Shown here one piece after another: positions 1 through 7,649 of a stretch of DNA of 31,907 nt. Origin of the DNA: JAVBJV01 sp031546815 (lineage in GTDB: Bacteria > Pseudomonadota > Alphaproteobacteria > Acetobacterales > Acetobacteraceae). How positions within the stretch are numbered: the stretch's first letter is position 1; every line of letters begins with the position of its first letter. The stretch covers positions 1 to 31,907 of the forward strand of contig JAVBJV010000061.1 in NCBI GenBank assembly GCA_031546815.1, in the 5' to 3' direction. Made by a program: the position numbers and the translations under genes. The notes under the pieces were generated by a model. The model had not been told where the DNA came from, ran no database searches, and saw nothing but the letters and a program-made list of their open reading frames with translations.

Positions 1-597
1 GTGCTTGAGCTTCTTGGTCAGCGCCGGGGCGTCGGCGATCTCGTACAACGAACCGTCGATCTTCACGCGGGTAAAACCGCGCTTCTGCAGGTCGGCCAGT
101 TCCTTGCGGTACTCGCCCTTGCGGCCGCGGATGATCGGGGCCAGCAGCAGCAGGCGCGTGCCCTCGGGCATCGCCATCACGCGGTCGACCATCTGGGTAA
201 CGGTCTGCGCCTCGATCGGCAGGCCGGTGGCGGGGGAATACGGCACGCCAACCCGCGCCCATAACAGGCGCATGTAGTCGTGGATCTCGGTCACCGTGCC
301 CACGGTGGAACGCGGGTTCTTGCTGGTGGTCTTCTGCTCGATGGAAATGGCGGGGGACAGGCCCTCGATGCTCTCTACGTCGGGCTTGCCCATCAGTTCC
401 AGAAACTGGCGGGCATAGGCGGACAGGCTTTCCACATAGCGGCGCTGGCCCTCGGCGTAGATGGTGTCGAACGCCAGCGATGATTTACCCGAACCCGACA
501 GGCCGGTGATGACCGTCAGGCTGTCGCGGGGGATATCGACGTCGATGTTCTTCAGATTGTGAACGCGCGCGCCGCGTACCCGGATGCTGCCTGCCAT
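1..597 (-). CDS. uvrA: UvrA, excinuclease ABC subunit A (N-terminal part, cut by window start)
   Basis: UvrA is the ATPase that recognises DNA damage in nucleotide excision repair and loads UvrB. Reading the minus strand from the ATG at 597 gives about 199 uninterrupted residues starting MAGSIRVRGARVHNLKNIDV, the usual UvrA start. The first Walker A loop (GLSGSGKSS, about residues 32-40) is followed by the typical FDTIYAEGQRRYVESLSAYARQ stretch and the DVESIEGLSPAISIEQK region. The frame stays open to base 1, so roughly the first fifth of the usual 950-residue protein is present. It is divergent from ssb, with a LexA box in the shared 132-bp gap, so SOS control is likely. Confidence 0.96.
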   Translation of the reverse strand, partial: MAGSIRVRGARVHNLKNIDVDIPRDSLTVITGLSGSGKSSLAFDTIYAEGQRRYVESLSAYARQFLELMGKPDVESIEGLSPAISIEQKTTSKNPRSTVGTVTEIHDYMRLLWARVGVPYSPATGLPIEAQTVTQMVDRVMAMPEGTRLLLLAPIIRGRKGEYRKELADLQKRGFTRVKIDGSLYEIADAPALTKKLKH

Positions 598-618
598 GAT
601 GTGGTCCTGAGTCGGGGT

Positions 619-633
619 GTTCTTAAAACGTTC
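619..633. promoter_or_regulatory. LexA (SOS) box between uvrA and ssb
   Basis: The sequence GTTCTTAAAACGTTC is an exact match to the alphaproteobacterial LexA consensus, the direct repeat GTTC-N7-GTTC. It lies in the divergent uvrA-ssb gap, 22 bp before the uvrA start codon and 97 bp before ssb. uvrA and ssb are classic SOS genes, so LexA repression of one or both is the natural reading. The motif is seen; the regulation is inferred. Confidence 0.85.
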
Positions 634-729
634 TCATTCATAAATGCTTCTTTCGCGTCTGGGAAGGGTGGTCTCGACGCGCGGTTACGAGTAGGTTCGC
701 GGATCGATTCTCGGACAGGGTGAAGATCT

Positions 730-1278
730 ATGGCTGGCAGCGTGAACAAGGTAATTCTGGTAGGCAATCTGGGCCGCGACCCCGAGGTGCGGAATACTCA
801 GGGTGGCGAGAAGGTCGTGAACCTCTCCATTGCCACATCGGAAACCTGGAACGACCGCGCCAGCGGCGAACGCAAGGAACGCACCGAATGGCACCGCGTG
901 GTGATCTTCAACGATCGCATCGCCGACGTCGCCGAACGTTTCCTGCGCAAGGGCCGCAAGGTCTATATTGAAGGCGCGCTGCAGACCCGCAAGTGGACCG
1001 ACCAGTCCGGGCAGGAAAAATACAGCACAGAGATCGTGATCTCGCGCTTCAAGGGCGAACTGACGATTCTGGACAGCGACCGCGGTGGCGCGGGTGACGA
1101 CGCCGGTGGCGGCGGTTACCAGCAGCAGGGCGCTGGCGGTGGTGGTGGTGGCGGCTACGGCAGTGGCGCACCGCGCAGCGCCGCCCCGCGTGCGGCCGCA
1201 GCCCCGCGCAACGATGCAGCCCCGTCGTGGGACAGCAAGAAAGGCGGCAGCGATCTGGACGACGAAATTCCGTTCTGA
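730..1278 (+). CDS. ssb: Single-stranded DNA-binding protein SSB
   Basis: SSB coats single-stranded DNA in replication, recombination and repair. The 182-residue protein begins with the OB-fold (about residues 1-112): the start MAGSVNKVILVGNLGRDPE and the TEWHRVV and GRKVYIEGALQTRKW motifs are typical. A glycine-rich then alanine/proline-rich linker follows (about 118-165). The acidic tip DLDDEIPF matches the C-terminal peptide that binds partner proteins. A purine-rich ribosome site (AGGGTGAAG) precedes the ATG. It is divergent from uvrA with a shared LexA box, and gyrA follows 34 bp downstream. Confidence 0.97.
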   Translation: MAGSVNKVILVGNLGRDPEVRNTQGGEKVVNLSIATSETWNDRASGERKERTEWHRVVIFNDRIADVAERFLRKGRKVYIEGALQTRKWTDQSGQEKYSTEIVISRFKGELTILDSDRGGAGDDAGGGGYQQQGAGGGGGGGYGSGAPRSAAPRAAAAPRNDAAPSWDSKKGGSDLDDEIPF

Positions 1279-1312
1279 TCCACACGCAAGCCAGTAATCG
1301 AGACCGATCCAT

Positions 1313-4015
1313 ATGACCGAAGTCCTTCCTGCCAACATGCAACCGATCCTGCTCGAAGACGAGATGCGCCGGTCGTATCTCGACTACGCGATGAGCGTGA
1401 TCGTCTCGCGCGCGCTGCCCGATGCGCGCGACGGGCTGAAGCCCGTGCATCGCCGCATCCTGTATTCGATGCACGAGGCGGGATACACGCCGGATAAGCC
1501 GTATCGTAAGTCGGCGCGTGTGGTCGGTGACGTGATGGGTAAATACCATCCGCACGGCGACAGCGCGATCTACGACGCGATGGTGCGTATGGCGCAGCCG
1601 TTCTCGATGCGCACGATGCTGGTGGACGGGCAGGGGAACTACGGCTCGATGGACGGCGATCCGCCGGCCGCGATGCGTTATACCGAAGCGCGCCTGGCCA
1701 AGGCCGCGCAGCTGCTGCTGGCCGATATCGACAAGGATACGGTCACTTTCCAGCCGAACTACGACGAAAGTGAAACCGAACCCACGGTACTGCCCGCGCA
1801 GTATCCGAACCTGATGGTGAACGGCGCCAACGGTATTGCGGTTGGTATGGCGACCAATATTCCGCCGCATAACCCCAGCGAAATCATCGATGCCACGCTG
1901 CTGCTGGTGCGCAACCCCGATGCAACGCTGGAAGATCTGATGGCGCTGTGCCCGGGACCCGACTTTCCGACCGGCGGCACGATCATCGGGCGGTCCGGTA
2001 TGCGCAACGCGCTGGAAACCGGACGCGGGTCGATCACGCTGCGCGCCAAGTCGAGCATCGAGGAAATCCGCAAGGATCGCCACGCGATCATCGTGACGGA
2101 AATTCCGTATCAGGTGAACAAGTCGACGCTGCTGGAACGTATCGCCGATCTGGTGCGTCTGAAGGAAATCGAGGGTATTTCCGATCTGCGCGACGAGAGC
2201 GATCGCGACGGTGTGCGCGTGGTTGTCGAACTGAAGCGCGATGCGACGCCCGAAGTGGTGCTGAACCAGCTGCACCGGATGACTCAGCTGCAGATCACCT
2301 TCAGCGCCAACATGCTGGCGCTGGACAACGGACGTCCGCGCCTGATGGGGCTGAAGGACGCGCTGATGTGCTTCATCAGCTTCCGCGAGGATGTGATCCT
2401 GCGCCGCGCCCGCTTCGATCTGGCGAAGGTGCGCGAACGCGGGCATCTGCTGGTCGGGCTGGCGATTGCGGTTGCCAATATCGACGAAGTGATCCGCGTG
2501 ATCCGCGCCAGCCCTGATGCGGCGACGGCGCGCGTGGAACTGATGGCGCGCGACTGGCCGGCGTCGGACATTGGCGTGTTGCTGTCGCTGATCGATGACT
2601 CGGGCAACGAGATCATCGACGGCAAGGTGCGCCTGACCGAAGCGCAGGCACGCGGCATTCTGGAACTGCGCCTGCAGCGCCTGACCGGTCTGGAACGCGA
2701 CAAGATCGACGCCGAACTGAAAGAGATCGGCGCAAAGATTACCGACCTGCTCGATATTCTGGCCTCGCGCATCCGTCGCATGGAAGTGATGGAGAACGAA
2801 CTGCTGGCCGTGAAGGCCGAGATCGGTTCGCCGCGCATGACGAATATCGAGGAATCGGAAGCCGATTTCGACGACGAAAGCCTGATCGAACCCGGCCTGA
2901 TGGTGGTGACGATCACGCAGGAAGGCTACATCAAGCGCACGCCGCTGGAAGTGTTCCGCGCGCAGAACCGTGGCGGGCGTGGACGCTCGGCGGCGGGGAT
3001 GCGCCAGGACGACGTGGTGGCGCGCAGCTTCAATGCGCACACCCATCAGTGGGTGCTGTTCTTCTCGTCGCGCGGCATGGCATATCGGTCCAAGGTCTGG
3101 AAACTGCCGGAAGCGGGCCCCGCTGCGCGCGGCCGCGGTCTGCGTGGGTTCCTGCCGCTGATGGACGACGAAGGCATCACGGCTGTGCTGCCGCTGCCGC
3201 AGGACGAGAGCCTGTGGGACAATCTGTATCTGGTGTTTGCAACCGCCTCGGGCGGGGTGCGGCGTAACCGGTTGTCGGACTTCCGCAATGTGCGCTCGTC
3301 CGGGCTGATTGCGATGAAGCTGGACGACGGCGATCGGTTGATCGGCGTGCAGACCTGCCGCGAGGGCGATGATTTGATGCTCGCCACACGCGGCGGCAAG
3401 TGCATCCGCTTCATGATCGAACCGGAAACCCTGCGCGTGTTCACCGGGCGCGACAGCACCGGCGTGCGTGGCATTCGTCTGGCGACGGGGGATGAGGTGA
3501 TCTCGCTGTCGGTTCTGAACCACGTGGAAGCGACGGTTGGCGAACGCCTGGCCTATCTGAAGGAAGCCGCCGCGCGTCGCCGCAACGCGAGCGAGGATGA
3601 ACCGGAAGGCGTGCTGGAGGCCGATGAAGTGGTGGACGACGCCACCATCACCCCCGAACGCTTCGCCGAGCTGGAAATGGCCGAGGAAACCCTGCTGACA
3701 ATTACCGATCAGGGCTTCGGCAAGCGCAGTTCTGCCTATGACTACCGCGTCAGCGGGCGTGGCGGGCAGGGGATTGCGAATATCACGCTCACCGAGCGTA
3801 CAGGCCGTGCTGTTGCTGCCACCTTTACGGTAAGGCGTGGAGATGATGTGATGCTGGTTACCGATGCGGGGCGCCTGATCCGCGTGCCGTCGGACCAGGT
3901 GCGTCGCACCGGCCGCACAGCGCAGGGGGTCACGATGTTCCGCACGGATGAAACCGAGCGTGTAACCAGTGCATTCCCAGTGCTGGACGAAGGTGAAGGA
4001 ACGACAGATGAGTGA
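1313..4015 (+). CDS. gyrA: DNA gyrase subunit A
   Basis: GyrA is the breakage-reunion subunit of DNA gyrase, which introduces negative supercoils. The 900-residue length is usual. Visible are the N-terminal SYLDYAMSVIVSRALPD motif, the quinolone region HPHGDSAIYDAMVRMAQ with Ser84 and Asp88 (the positions often mutated in resistance, here wild type), and the catalytic Tyr123 in AMRYTEAR. The C-terminal DNA-wrapping domain carries the GyrA box NRGGRGRS. An insert of about 45 residues rich in Asp/Glu lies between late blades (around 755-800). The stop overlaps the coaD start by 8 bp, so the two genes are likely co-transcribed and translationally coupled. Confidence 0.98.
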   Translation: MTEVLPANMQPILLEDEMRRSYLDYAMSVIVSRALPDARDGLKPVHRRILYSMHEAGYTPDKPYRKSARVVGDVMGKYHPHGDSAIYDAMVRMAQPFSMRTMLVDGQGNYGSMDGDPPAAMRYTEARLAKAAQLLLADIDKDTVTFQPNYDESETEPTVLPAQYPNLMVNGANGIAVGMATNIPPHNPSEIIDATLLLVRNPDATLEDLMALCPGPDFPTGGTIIGRSGMRNALETGRGSITLRAKSSIEEIRKDRHAIIVTEIPYQVNKSTLLERIADLVRLKEIEGISDLRDESDRDGVRVVVELKRDATPEVVLNQLHRMTQLQITFSANMLALDNGRPRLMGLKDALMCFISFREDVILRRARFDLAKVRERGHLLVGLAIAVANIDEVIRVIRASPDAATARVELMARDWPASDIGVLLSLIDDSGNEIIDGKVRLTEAQARGILELRLQRLTGLERDKIDAELKEIGAKITDLLDILASRIRRMEVMENELLAVKAEIGSPRMTNIEESEADFDDESLIEPGLMVVTITQEGYIKRTPLEVFRAQNRGGRGRSAAGMRQDDVVARSFNAHTHQWVLFFSSRGMAYRSKVWKLPEAGPAARGRGLRGFLPLMDDEGITAVLPLPQDESLWDNLYLVFATASGGVRRNRLSDFRNVRSSGLIAMKLDDGDRLIGVQTCREGDDLMLATRGGKCIRFMIEPETLRVFTGRDSTGVRGIRLATGDEVISLSVLNHVEATVGERLAYLKEAAARRRNASEDEPEGVLEADEVVDDATITPERFAELEMAEETLLTITDQGFGKRSSAYDYRVSGRGGQGIANITLTERTGRAVAATFTVRRGDDVMLVTDAGRLIRVPSDQVRRTGRTAQGVTMFRTDETERVTSAFPVLDEGEGTTDE

Positions 4016-4508
4016 ACGCACTGGCGTTTACCCAGGTACATTCGACCCCATTACAAACGGCCATATCGACATCATCAGCCGCGCTGCACATCTTGTGGAC
4101 CGGCTGGTGGTGGGCGTGGCGAAGAATATCGGCAAGAACCCGTTGTTTCCGCTGGAGGAACGGGTCGAGCTGGTAAAGGCCGAGACCCGCATCATCATGG
4201 AACGGACCGGAACGAAGATCGACGTGACGTCGTTCGACGGGCTGCTGATCGGGTTTGCGAAATCGGTCGATGCGAACGTGATCGTGCGCGGGTTGCGCGC
4301 GGTTTCGGACTTCGACTACGAATTCCAGATGGCGGGGATGAACAGACGCCTCGATTCTGCCATTGAAACGGTGTTTCTTATGGCCAGCGAACGGCACCAG
4401 TTCATCTCGTCGCGCTTCGTGAAAGAAATCGCGAGCCTGGGCGGGGATGTTTCGAGCTTTGTGCCGAAGCTGACTCTGGAACGCACGCTGCTGCGTGTGC
4501 GCGCTTAA
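4008..4508 (+). CDS. coaD: Phosphopantetheine adenylyltransferase
   Basis: CoaD converts 4'-phosphopantetheine and ATP to dephospho-CoA, the penultimate step of coenzyme A synthesis. I place the start at the ATG at 4008, preceded by GAAGGA, giving 166 residues, the normal CoaD length. An upstream in-frame ATG at 3969 would add 13 residues without family support. The nucleotide-binding motif GTFDPITNGH near the N-terminus and the C-terminal HQFISSRFVKEIA stretch (the ISS-x-x-x-KE motif) are diagnostic. It overlaps the gyrA 3' end by 8 bp. Confidence 0.96.
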   Translation: MSERTGVYPGTFDPITNGHIDIISRAAHLVDRLVVGVAKNIGKNPLFPLEERVELVKAETRIIMERTGTKIDVTSFDGLLIGFAKSVDANVIVRGLRAVSDFDYEFQMAGMNRRLDSAIETVFLMASERHQFISSRFVKEIASLGGDVSSFVPKLTLERTLLRVRA

Positions 4509-4529
4509 CCATCAACCGGAGGGGCCATC

Positions 4530-5099
4530 ATGCGCCGACGGACCTTACTGACTGCAACTCTTGCCGCTGGAGCAATCATGGGCGAAACAACAGACGCCGA
4601 GGCCCAACAGGTCAACCGCGATAACCTGGTTTATATGGACCTCAAGACCGGCCGTGTGGAAATTGAACTCCGCCCGGACCTGGCGCCGAAGCATGTCGAG
4701 CGTGTCCGCACGCTGGTCCAGCGCGGCTTTTACGACAACACGCCGTTCCATCGCGTGATCGAGGGCTTCATGGCCCAGGGCGGCGATCCGACGGGCACAG
4801 GCACGGGCGGTTCCGACCTGCCGAACGTTCCGGCCGAATTCAGCCCGCCGAACCGCGCGCGCTTCCTGCGCGGGACGGTTGGTGCAGCGCGCTCGCAGAG
4901 CCCGGATTCGGCGAACAGCCAGTTCTTCATCATGTTTGCACCGACACCGTCGCTGGATGGGCAGTACACCATCTGGGGTCGCGTGATCCGCGGCATGGAA
5001 CTGGTGGACGGTATCAAGCGCGGCGCAGGATCGTCGGGCATGGTGCAGAATCCGGACCGGATCGTGCGTATGCGTATGGCGTCCGACGTACAGGAATAA
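4530..5099 (+). CDS. Exported cyclophilin-type peptidyl-prolyl isomerase
   Basis: Cyclophilins catalyse cis-trans isomerisation at prolines during folding. The 189-residue protein begins with an arginine-rich n-region (MRRR), a short hydrophobic stretch and a likely cleavage after AEA (about residue 25), so it is probably exported to the periplasm. The cyclophilin core shows FHRVIEGFMAQGGDPTGTG, the NSQFFIMFAP motif and SLDGQYTIWGRVI. GGAGG sits upstream of the ATG. It follows coaD after 21 bp, an arrangement that suggests one operon. Conserved residues make the enzyme class secure; exact naming (ppiA or ppiB) is not. Confidence 0.93.
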   Translation: MRRRTLLTATLAAGAIMGETTDAEAQQVNRDNLVYMDLKTGRVEIELRPDLAPKHVERVRTLVQRGFYDNTPFHRVIEGFMAQGGDPTGTGTGGSDLPNVPAEFSPPNRARFLRGTVGAARSQSPDSANSQFFIMFAPTPSLDGQYTIWGRVIRGMELVDGIKRGAGSSGMVQNPDRIVRMRMASDVQE

Positions 5100-5116
5100 T
5101 CTTTCTGAACAACGCA

Positions 5117-5145
5117 TTGACACATGGCGGTGTAGCGGCTACCTC
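5117..5145 (+). promoter_or_regulatory. Candidate promoter for tRNA-Lys
   Basis: A perfect -35 hexamer TTGACA (5117-5122) is followed 17 bp later by TACCTC (5140-5145), about 21 bp before the mature tRNA 5' end. The -10 is poor by E. coli standards, but a strong -35 with a degenerate -10 is common in GC-rich alphaproteobacteria. The assignment is by position and spacing only. Confidence 0.4.
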
Positions 5146-5158
5146 CGCGCACCGCCAT
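5124..5158 (+). terminator. Stem-loop downstream of the cyclophilin gene, possible terminator
   Basis: ATGGCGGTG (5124-5132) and CACCGCCAT (5150-5158) form a perfect 9-bp GC-rich inverted repeat with a 17-nt loop, 24 bp after the cyclophilin stop. Only a short TTTGT follows, not a real T-run, and the stem overlaps the candidate tRNA promoter spacer. It could end the gyrA-coaD-cyclophilin transcript, but this is weakly supported. Confidence 0.35.
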
Positions 5159-5166
5159 TTGTCTGT

Positions 5167-5242
5167 GAGCTCGTAGCTCAGTCGGTAGAGCACGTGACTT
5201 TTAATCATGGGGTCGTGGGTTCGAGTCCCACCGAGCTCACCA
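5167..5242 (+). tRNA. tRNA-Lys (anticodon TTT)
   Basis: The 76-nt sequence folds as a complete cloverleaf. The acceptor stem is a perfect 7-bp pairing of 5167-5173 with 5232-5238. The D arm contains GCTC/GAGC, the anticodon stem is CGTGA/TCATG, and the anticodon TTT is at 5200-5202. The T arm holds GTGGG-TTCGAGT-CCCAC. The discriminator A is at 5239 and CCA is encoded (5240-5242). An integrase gene begins its module 361 bp downstream, so the 3' half of this tRNA is the probable phage attachment site, and it is kept intact by the integrated element. Confidence 0.97.
5214..5242. other. Probable attL core in the tRNA-Lys T arm and 3' end
   Basis: Tyrosine recombinases of temperate phages commonly target tRNA 3' ends. 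Here the T arm, acceptor and CCA of tRNA-Lys are immediately followed by prophage DNA, with the integrase gene nearest. The exact core length cannot be set without the attR copy, which must lie to the right of this window. A 17/18 match to 5214-5231 also exists at 8656-8673. Confidence 0.6.
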
Positions 5243-5291
5243 ATATCTTCAAGGCGTTACGCCTAATCCCTATGCGAACGAAACTGGAACT

Positions 5292-5322
5292 AAGTTGGAC
5301 AATTCTTCAAACTGTCCAACTT
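5292..5322. repeat. 10-bp perfect inverted repeat beside attL
   Basis: AAGTTGGACA (5292-5301) and TGTCCAACTT (5313-5322) are perfect inverted copies separated by 11 nt. The site lies between the tRNA and the first prophage gene. Possible roles are an integrase or excisionase arm-type site, or a terminator of the leftward integrase operon (the stem is AT-moderate and lacks a T-run). The same AGTTGGACA word occurs twice in tandem at 16605-16629. Confidence 0.6.
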
Positions 5323-5330
5323 TGTGGCGT

Positions 5331-5549
5331 TCAGCGTATTGTTGGTCGGTGTTGCAACGCTTCCCGGAGCGCTGTTCGTGCGGTGGCGACAGCGCCCGTG
5401 ATGGCGGTGTGCAGGAAGTAAGCAGCGCGTTCTTCTGGCAAGCCTGCAATATTGGGGCGGCTGGCTATTAACAGCAGCATGTCAGCCGCAGCCGAAATAT
5501 CTTGCAGATTACTGTCGGTGCGGTCCAGGCATTCAAACAGTTCTTGCAT
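5331..5549 (-). CDS. Small prophage protein of unknown function (72 aa)
   Basis: I choose the ATG at 5549 because the minus strand carries GAGAGG a few bases before it. The upstream in-frame ATG at 5603 would overlap the integrase stop and has no such site. The protein (MQELFECLDRTDSNLQDISA start) appears all-helical and soluble, with a mixed hydrophobic/acidic N-terminal half and an Arg-containing C-terminus. It is the last gene of the leftward operon, between integrase and the attachment site. That position often holds a small DNA-bending or host-interaction protein, but no family is recognised. Confidence 0.6.
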   Translation of the reverse strand: MQELFECLDRTDSNLQDISAAADMLLLIASRPNIAGLPEERAAYFLHTAITGAVATARTALREALQHRPTIR

Positions 5550-5602
5550 GGTTTTCCTCTCGTTATGATTGTAAGAGGGGGCGTTCATGCACGTAATACG
5601 CA

Positions 5603-6835
5603 TTAAATGGTATCTGCTTCTGCAGCCAGACGTTTGCGGAATGCGGCTTCAGCCAGGCTGGCGGTGCGCACCAGGTAGCGTTGCAGGATCTGTTCCACCG
5701 CGGTCAGCGTATGCCCGCTGATGGACGCGATCTCGGGGATCGTGCAGCCAGCTTCGGCCAGGCGTGTCACTGCCGTGTGACGCAGCCAGCGGAATTGCAG
5801 ACCGGCCAGATCCGGGCACGGCAGCAGGCCGGCGTCAGCGGCGCCGGCGATAGCGGCGGTGCGGATGTCCTGGAAAATGTGGCGGAAGTGATCGCGCTTC
5901 CAGGCACGGCCGGTGGCCTCGCACACCAGCAGGGTGGTGGCATGTGGCGCGCGGGTCTGTGCACGGTCCAGTTCGGCCTGCAGGCGTGCCTGCAGCGGTG
6001 GCACCAGATGGATGGGCAGGGCGACAACCGCACCGGTTTTCGACTGCCGCAGCGTGATGCGCGTGCCCGCCACAGCAGGCTGGGCCAGCGACAGCACGTC
6101 GCGCTGGCGCTGGCCCAGCCATTCATCCAGCATCACCGCCGTGCCGATCGATGACCATTGCAGATGATCCGCCATGGCGACGAATGCTGATACCGCGTCG
6201 GCCGACCACAGCCGCGCCGTGCTGGTGGTGCCGATCAGGCCGGGGCGGCTGGCGGCGTTGCCGTCGGATGCTGACAGATACCCAAGCCGACGCGCATTGG
6301 TCAGCAACAGGCGCAGCACACGCACCGTGGCCGCGGCCCTGGCCGGCGTTTCGATGCGCCTGGGTTTGCCGTCCGGACCGGTGATTTTTTTCGCTGCCAG
6401 ATGATCGTGGAAGCTCTGCACTGCCACGGGGGTGATGGCGCGCACCGGCGCATCGCCCGCCCAGGCCGAGATCAGGTCGAGATTGGCCTGATAGCTGCTG
6501 CGCGTATCCAGTGCGAGGTTCTGCCAGAAGCGGCTGGCCTGATAGTCGTGGATCAGCGCGGCGATGCTGCCGGGGGCGGCGCGCTTGCGTGTGGGGGATG
6601 TGCGGCGCGGGGCGCGGAACGGCGTGTTGGCGTCCTCGATCGGTGCGCCCTTGCGCCAGGCGTCGAGCTGCGCGTTCAGCCGTTCGGCTTCGGCCAGCGC
6701 TGCGGCCGGCGCATCGGGCAGGCGCACCGGCTGCCAGCCCGCCACCCGCAACTGCACCGAGGGCTGCCAGAAATAACGCAGCGTGCCATGTCGGCCGGGC
6801 TTTTCGATCAGGTAGCGGATCTTGCGGAACGCCAT
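5603..6835 (-). CDS. int: Tyrosine-recombinase phage integrase
   Basis: Integrases of this family catalyse site-specific recombination between attP and attB. The 410-residue protein has a SAM-like core-binding domain (about 88-190) and a catalytic domain (about 205-400). Likely catalytic residues are Arg243 (GQRQRD), Lys266 (QSKTGA), Arg352 (RWLRHTAVT), His375 (SGHTL) and nucleophile Tyr387 (LQRYL). The usual first His of the H-x-x-R box is Arg349 here, a variation seen in related integrases. It is the largest gene of the leftward operon and the nearest large gene to tRNA-Lys, its presumed target. It starts 5 bp after the preceding gene's stop, so expression is tied to the operon promoter near 8540. 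Confidence 0.95.
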   Translation of the reverse strand: MAFRKIRYLIEKPGRHGTLRYFWQPSVQLRVAGWQPVRLPDAPAAALAEAERLNAQLDAWRKGAPIEDANTPFRAPRRTSPTRKRAAPGSIAALIHDYQASRFWQNLALDTRSSYQANLDLISAWAGDAPVRAITPVAVQSFHDHLAAKKITGPDGKPRRIETPARAAATVRVLRLLLTNARRLGYLSASDGNAASRPGLIGTTSTARLWSADAVSAFVAMADHLQWSSIGTAVMLDEWLGQRQRDVLSLAQPAVAGTRITLRQSKTGAVVALPIHLVPPLQARLQAELDRAQTRAPHATTLLVCEATGRAWKRDHFRHIFQDIRTAAIAGAADAGLLPCPDLAGLQFRWLRHTAVTRLAEAGCTIPEIASISGHTLTAVEQILQRYLVRTASLAEAAFRKRLAAEADTI

Positions 6836-6840
6836 GCGGA

Positions 6841-7152
6841 TCAGCCTGCGTGCTCGGGTGGTGTGGGTGTCAGCGGATGGTCGGCAAAGTCGAATACTGC
6901 GCGGGTTTCATCATCGCGCACCACCTGGATCGGGTTCAGCGCCTGTTGCGCCTCGTGCGGCAGGCTGCACCCACCATGCTGCCAGCGCCCGGGGCAGGTG
7001 CGGGCGATGGCGGATTCGGGCGCGCCTGCCTGTTCCCAGTCGGTCGCCGTGGCGACGCGGCCGCAGGCCGGGCAGCGGAATTTCCAGTGGCGCATGTTCT
7101 TGCCATAGCGTTGGGACCCCTGGGCGATCCAGTCGTCGTAGGAGATGTTCAT
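6841..7152 (-). CDS. VVA0879-like zinc-ribbon phage protein (103 aa)
   Basis: The start at 7152 overlaps the previous stop as ATGA, which decides it over longer in-frame starts. The protein begins MNISYDDWIAQGSQRYGK and has a CPACG knuckle (FRCPACGRVAT, about residues 24-34), with further Cys residues in TCPGRW and GGCS. This pattern resembles the VVA0879 family often found in phages and prophages, whose function is unknown. A structural zinc site is likely. The C-terminus is acidic and proline-rich. The family name is from memory of the motif and could be wrong; the zinc-ribbon character is seen. Confidence 0.75.
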   Translation of the reverse strand: MNISYDDWIAQGSQRYGKNMRHWKFRCPACGRVATATDWEQAGAPESAIARTCPGRWQHGGCSLPHEAQQALNPIQVVRDDETRAVFDFADHPLTPTPPEHAG

Positions 7153-7418
7153 GTGGGTGGCTCCGGCTGTTGCAGGTGATAGGCACGGGCGGCGAGGATG
7201 TTCTCCCAGTCGTCGCTGTCGGGGGCGGGCGCCACGCCGCGCCAGTGCGCCAGCCAGGCGGTGATGGCCTGTGGGTCCCAGCGCTGGCCGAGGCCCGGCA
7301 CCGGGGGCGGAAACGCCTGTTCCTGCACCAGGCGCACGCGGTTGCGGCGGAACCAGTCCAGCGAATGGCCCAGCCATTCCGCCACCTGACGCTGGGTCAG
7401 CAATGCGCGGGGCTGCAT
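7149..7418 (-). CDS. Helix-turn-helix protein, excisionase/AlpA-like (89 aa)
   Basis: The N-terminal half (LLTQRQVAEWLGHSLDWFRRNR) has the pattern of a MerR/AlpA-type winged helix: a T-x-x-x-VAEWLG start, a recognition helix, then FPPPVPGLGQRWDPQAITAWL, where a wing and a WD-x-x-x-x-x-WL closing helix are usual. Such proteins in integrase operons are often excisionases or transcription activators. The start at 7418 has GGAG upstream and overlaps the previous gene by 22 bp; the stop overlaps the next start as ATGA. Assignment as excisionase is an inference from position. Confidence 0.75.
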   Translation of the reverse strand: MQPRALLTQRQVAEWLGHSLDWFRRNRVRLVQEQAFPPPVPGLGQRWDPQAITAWLAHWRGVAPAPDSDDWENILAARAYHLQQPEPPT

Positions 7419-7639
7419 GGTTCGCGCTCCGTGATATGCAGCAGGGCGTCGACGCGCAGGGCCGAGGCCAGCGGCCCGCTGCGGGCGGCATTCACCTGCG
7501 CGACATACTGCGACAGGCGCAGGCCGTAATGTTCGGCAATGCGTTCCAGCGCGCCCCAGAAGGCGGGTTCCAGCGCCACGGATGTGCGGTGCCCGTCGAG
7601 CGTGAAGGATTTCTTGGACAGGGGGGTGTGGTGCGTCAT
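7397..7639 (-). CDS. Ribbon-helix-helix (RHH_4) DNA-binding protein (80 aa)
   Basis: The core KKSFTLDGHRTSVALEPAFW, followed by a helix ending in LSQYVAQVNAAR and then LASALRVDALLHI, matches the RHH_4 pattern (K-x-F-x-x-x-G-x-RTSVxLE-x-x-FW ... SALR) common in alphaproteobacteria. These are small DNA-binding dimers. I use the ATG at 7639 because the motif begins soon after it. It lies in the leftward integrase operon and may regulate it or act with the HTH gene downstream; the target is unknown. Confidence 0.82.
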   Translation of the reverse strand: MTHHTPLSKKSFTLDGHRTSVALEPAFWGALERIAEHYGLRLSQYVAQVNAARSGPLASALRVDALLHITEREPCSPAHC

Positions 7640-7649
7640 GAGCGCGCTT

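Noticed and set aside
1049..4021. A 990-residue open frame on the minus strand opposite gyrA
   Set aside because: It is antisense to a full-length, strongly conserved gyrA; long antisense frames are normal in GC-rich DNA with third-position G/C bias. Its product is Arg/His/Gln-rich without domains.
5252..5264. Small hairpin AGGCG-TTA-CGCCT after tRNA-Lys as its terminator
   Set aside because: The stem is only 5 bp and no T-run follows; it may be chance in the att region.
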